From the NCBI GenBank assembly GCA_041695045.1, contig JBGFRR010000082.1, positions 1 through 29,390 of the forward strand: a stretch of 29,390 nucleotides of DNA. Direction: 5' to 3'. Origin of the DNA: JBGFRR01 sp041695045 (lineage in GTDB: Bacteria; Bacteroidota; Ignavibacteria; UBA10030). The notes beneath the pieces were generated by a model that made no database searches, had not been told where the DNA came from, and worked only from the letters and a program-made list of their open reading frames with translations. This document shows, one piece after another, positions 29,384 to 29,390 of the stretch (position 1 is its first letter; each line of letters begins with the position of its first letter). The position numbers were made by a program, and so were the translations under genes.

Positions 29384-29390
29384 ATGCGCG
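29384..29390 (+). CDS. Start of a gene running off the window
   Basis: An ATG at 29384 is preceded by AGAGGAG about 12 nt upstream and by the -7 box at 29341. Only two codons (Met-Arg) are in the window, so nothing can be said about the product. Confidence 0.4.

Overview
The window looks like a chromosomal segment of a bacterium from the Bacteroidota/Chlorobiota/Ignavibacteria side of the FCB group. Three things point there. The subtilase ends in a type IX-type C-terminal sorting domain with an NYPNPFNPST start. At least eight promoters have the Bacteroidota form, a -33 TTG, 20 nt, then a -7 box close to TAnnTTTG. Most genes have weak or no Shine-Dalgarno sites. The assignment to the group is inference; no rRNA is present.

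Layout. 1-3.9 kb: a minus-strand block of envelope proteins (membrane protein, two outer-membrane beta-barrel candidates, a shortened DUF4159 protein), preceded by a tandem twin-hairpin repeat. 4.0-10.8 kb: a signalling block with a 7TM-PAS-PAS histidine kinase, a LuxR-type response regulator, a stand-alone receiver and a large secreted S8 protease with SLH-like repeats and a sorting domain. 10.8-12.2 kb: a gene graveyard with a promoter-structured RNA-terminator unit, an internally deleted NYN-domain gene, the N-terminal stub of yifB/comM and the C-terminal stub of an IS66-like transposase abutting the NFACT gene. 12.2-19.9 kb: a housekeeping cluster, NFACT/RqcH (-), then yicC, gmk, rpoZ, coaBC, uracil-DNA glycosylase and dnaB (+). 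19.9-25.8 kb: an outer-membrane protein, a DUF1460 amidase-like protein, a macrodomain protein, a DUF2911 protein, a CDGSH iron-sulfur protein, a TrmH-type methyltransferase (-), an NDH-2-like dehydrogenase and a STAS protein. 25.9-28.2 kb: a secreted protein and a transglutaminase-like protein. 28.2-29.4 kb: tRNA-Gly(CCC) and tRNA-Val(UAC), each followed by decayed copies, and the first codons of a further gene.

The most unusual content is not a protein. A small repeat of about 70 bp has two consecutive hairpins: a GC hairpin (CCCGC...GCGGG) followed by a stem whose sequence differs between copies while pairing is preserved and the terminal loop keeps the pattern GCT...CRYTCGC. It occurs after tRNA-Val in a 148-bp tandem duplication, again in diverged form inside a broken third tRNA-Val copy, and once across the stop codon of the uracil-DNA glycosylase gene, where it lies between two 37-bp direct repeats. 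Related GC hairpins are scattered between and inside genes, and a different palindromic block is inserted in frame in the first PAS domain of the histidine kinase. I read this as a population of small structured, probably mobile or duplication-associated repeats. That reading is inference; the repeats, pairing and duplications are visible in the sequence.
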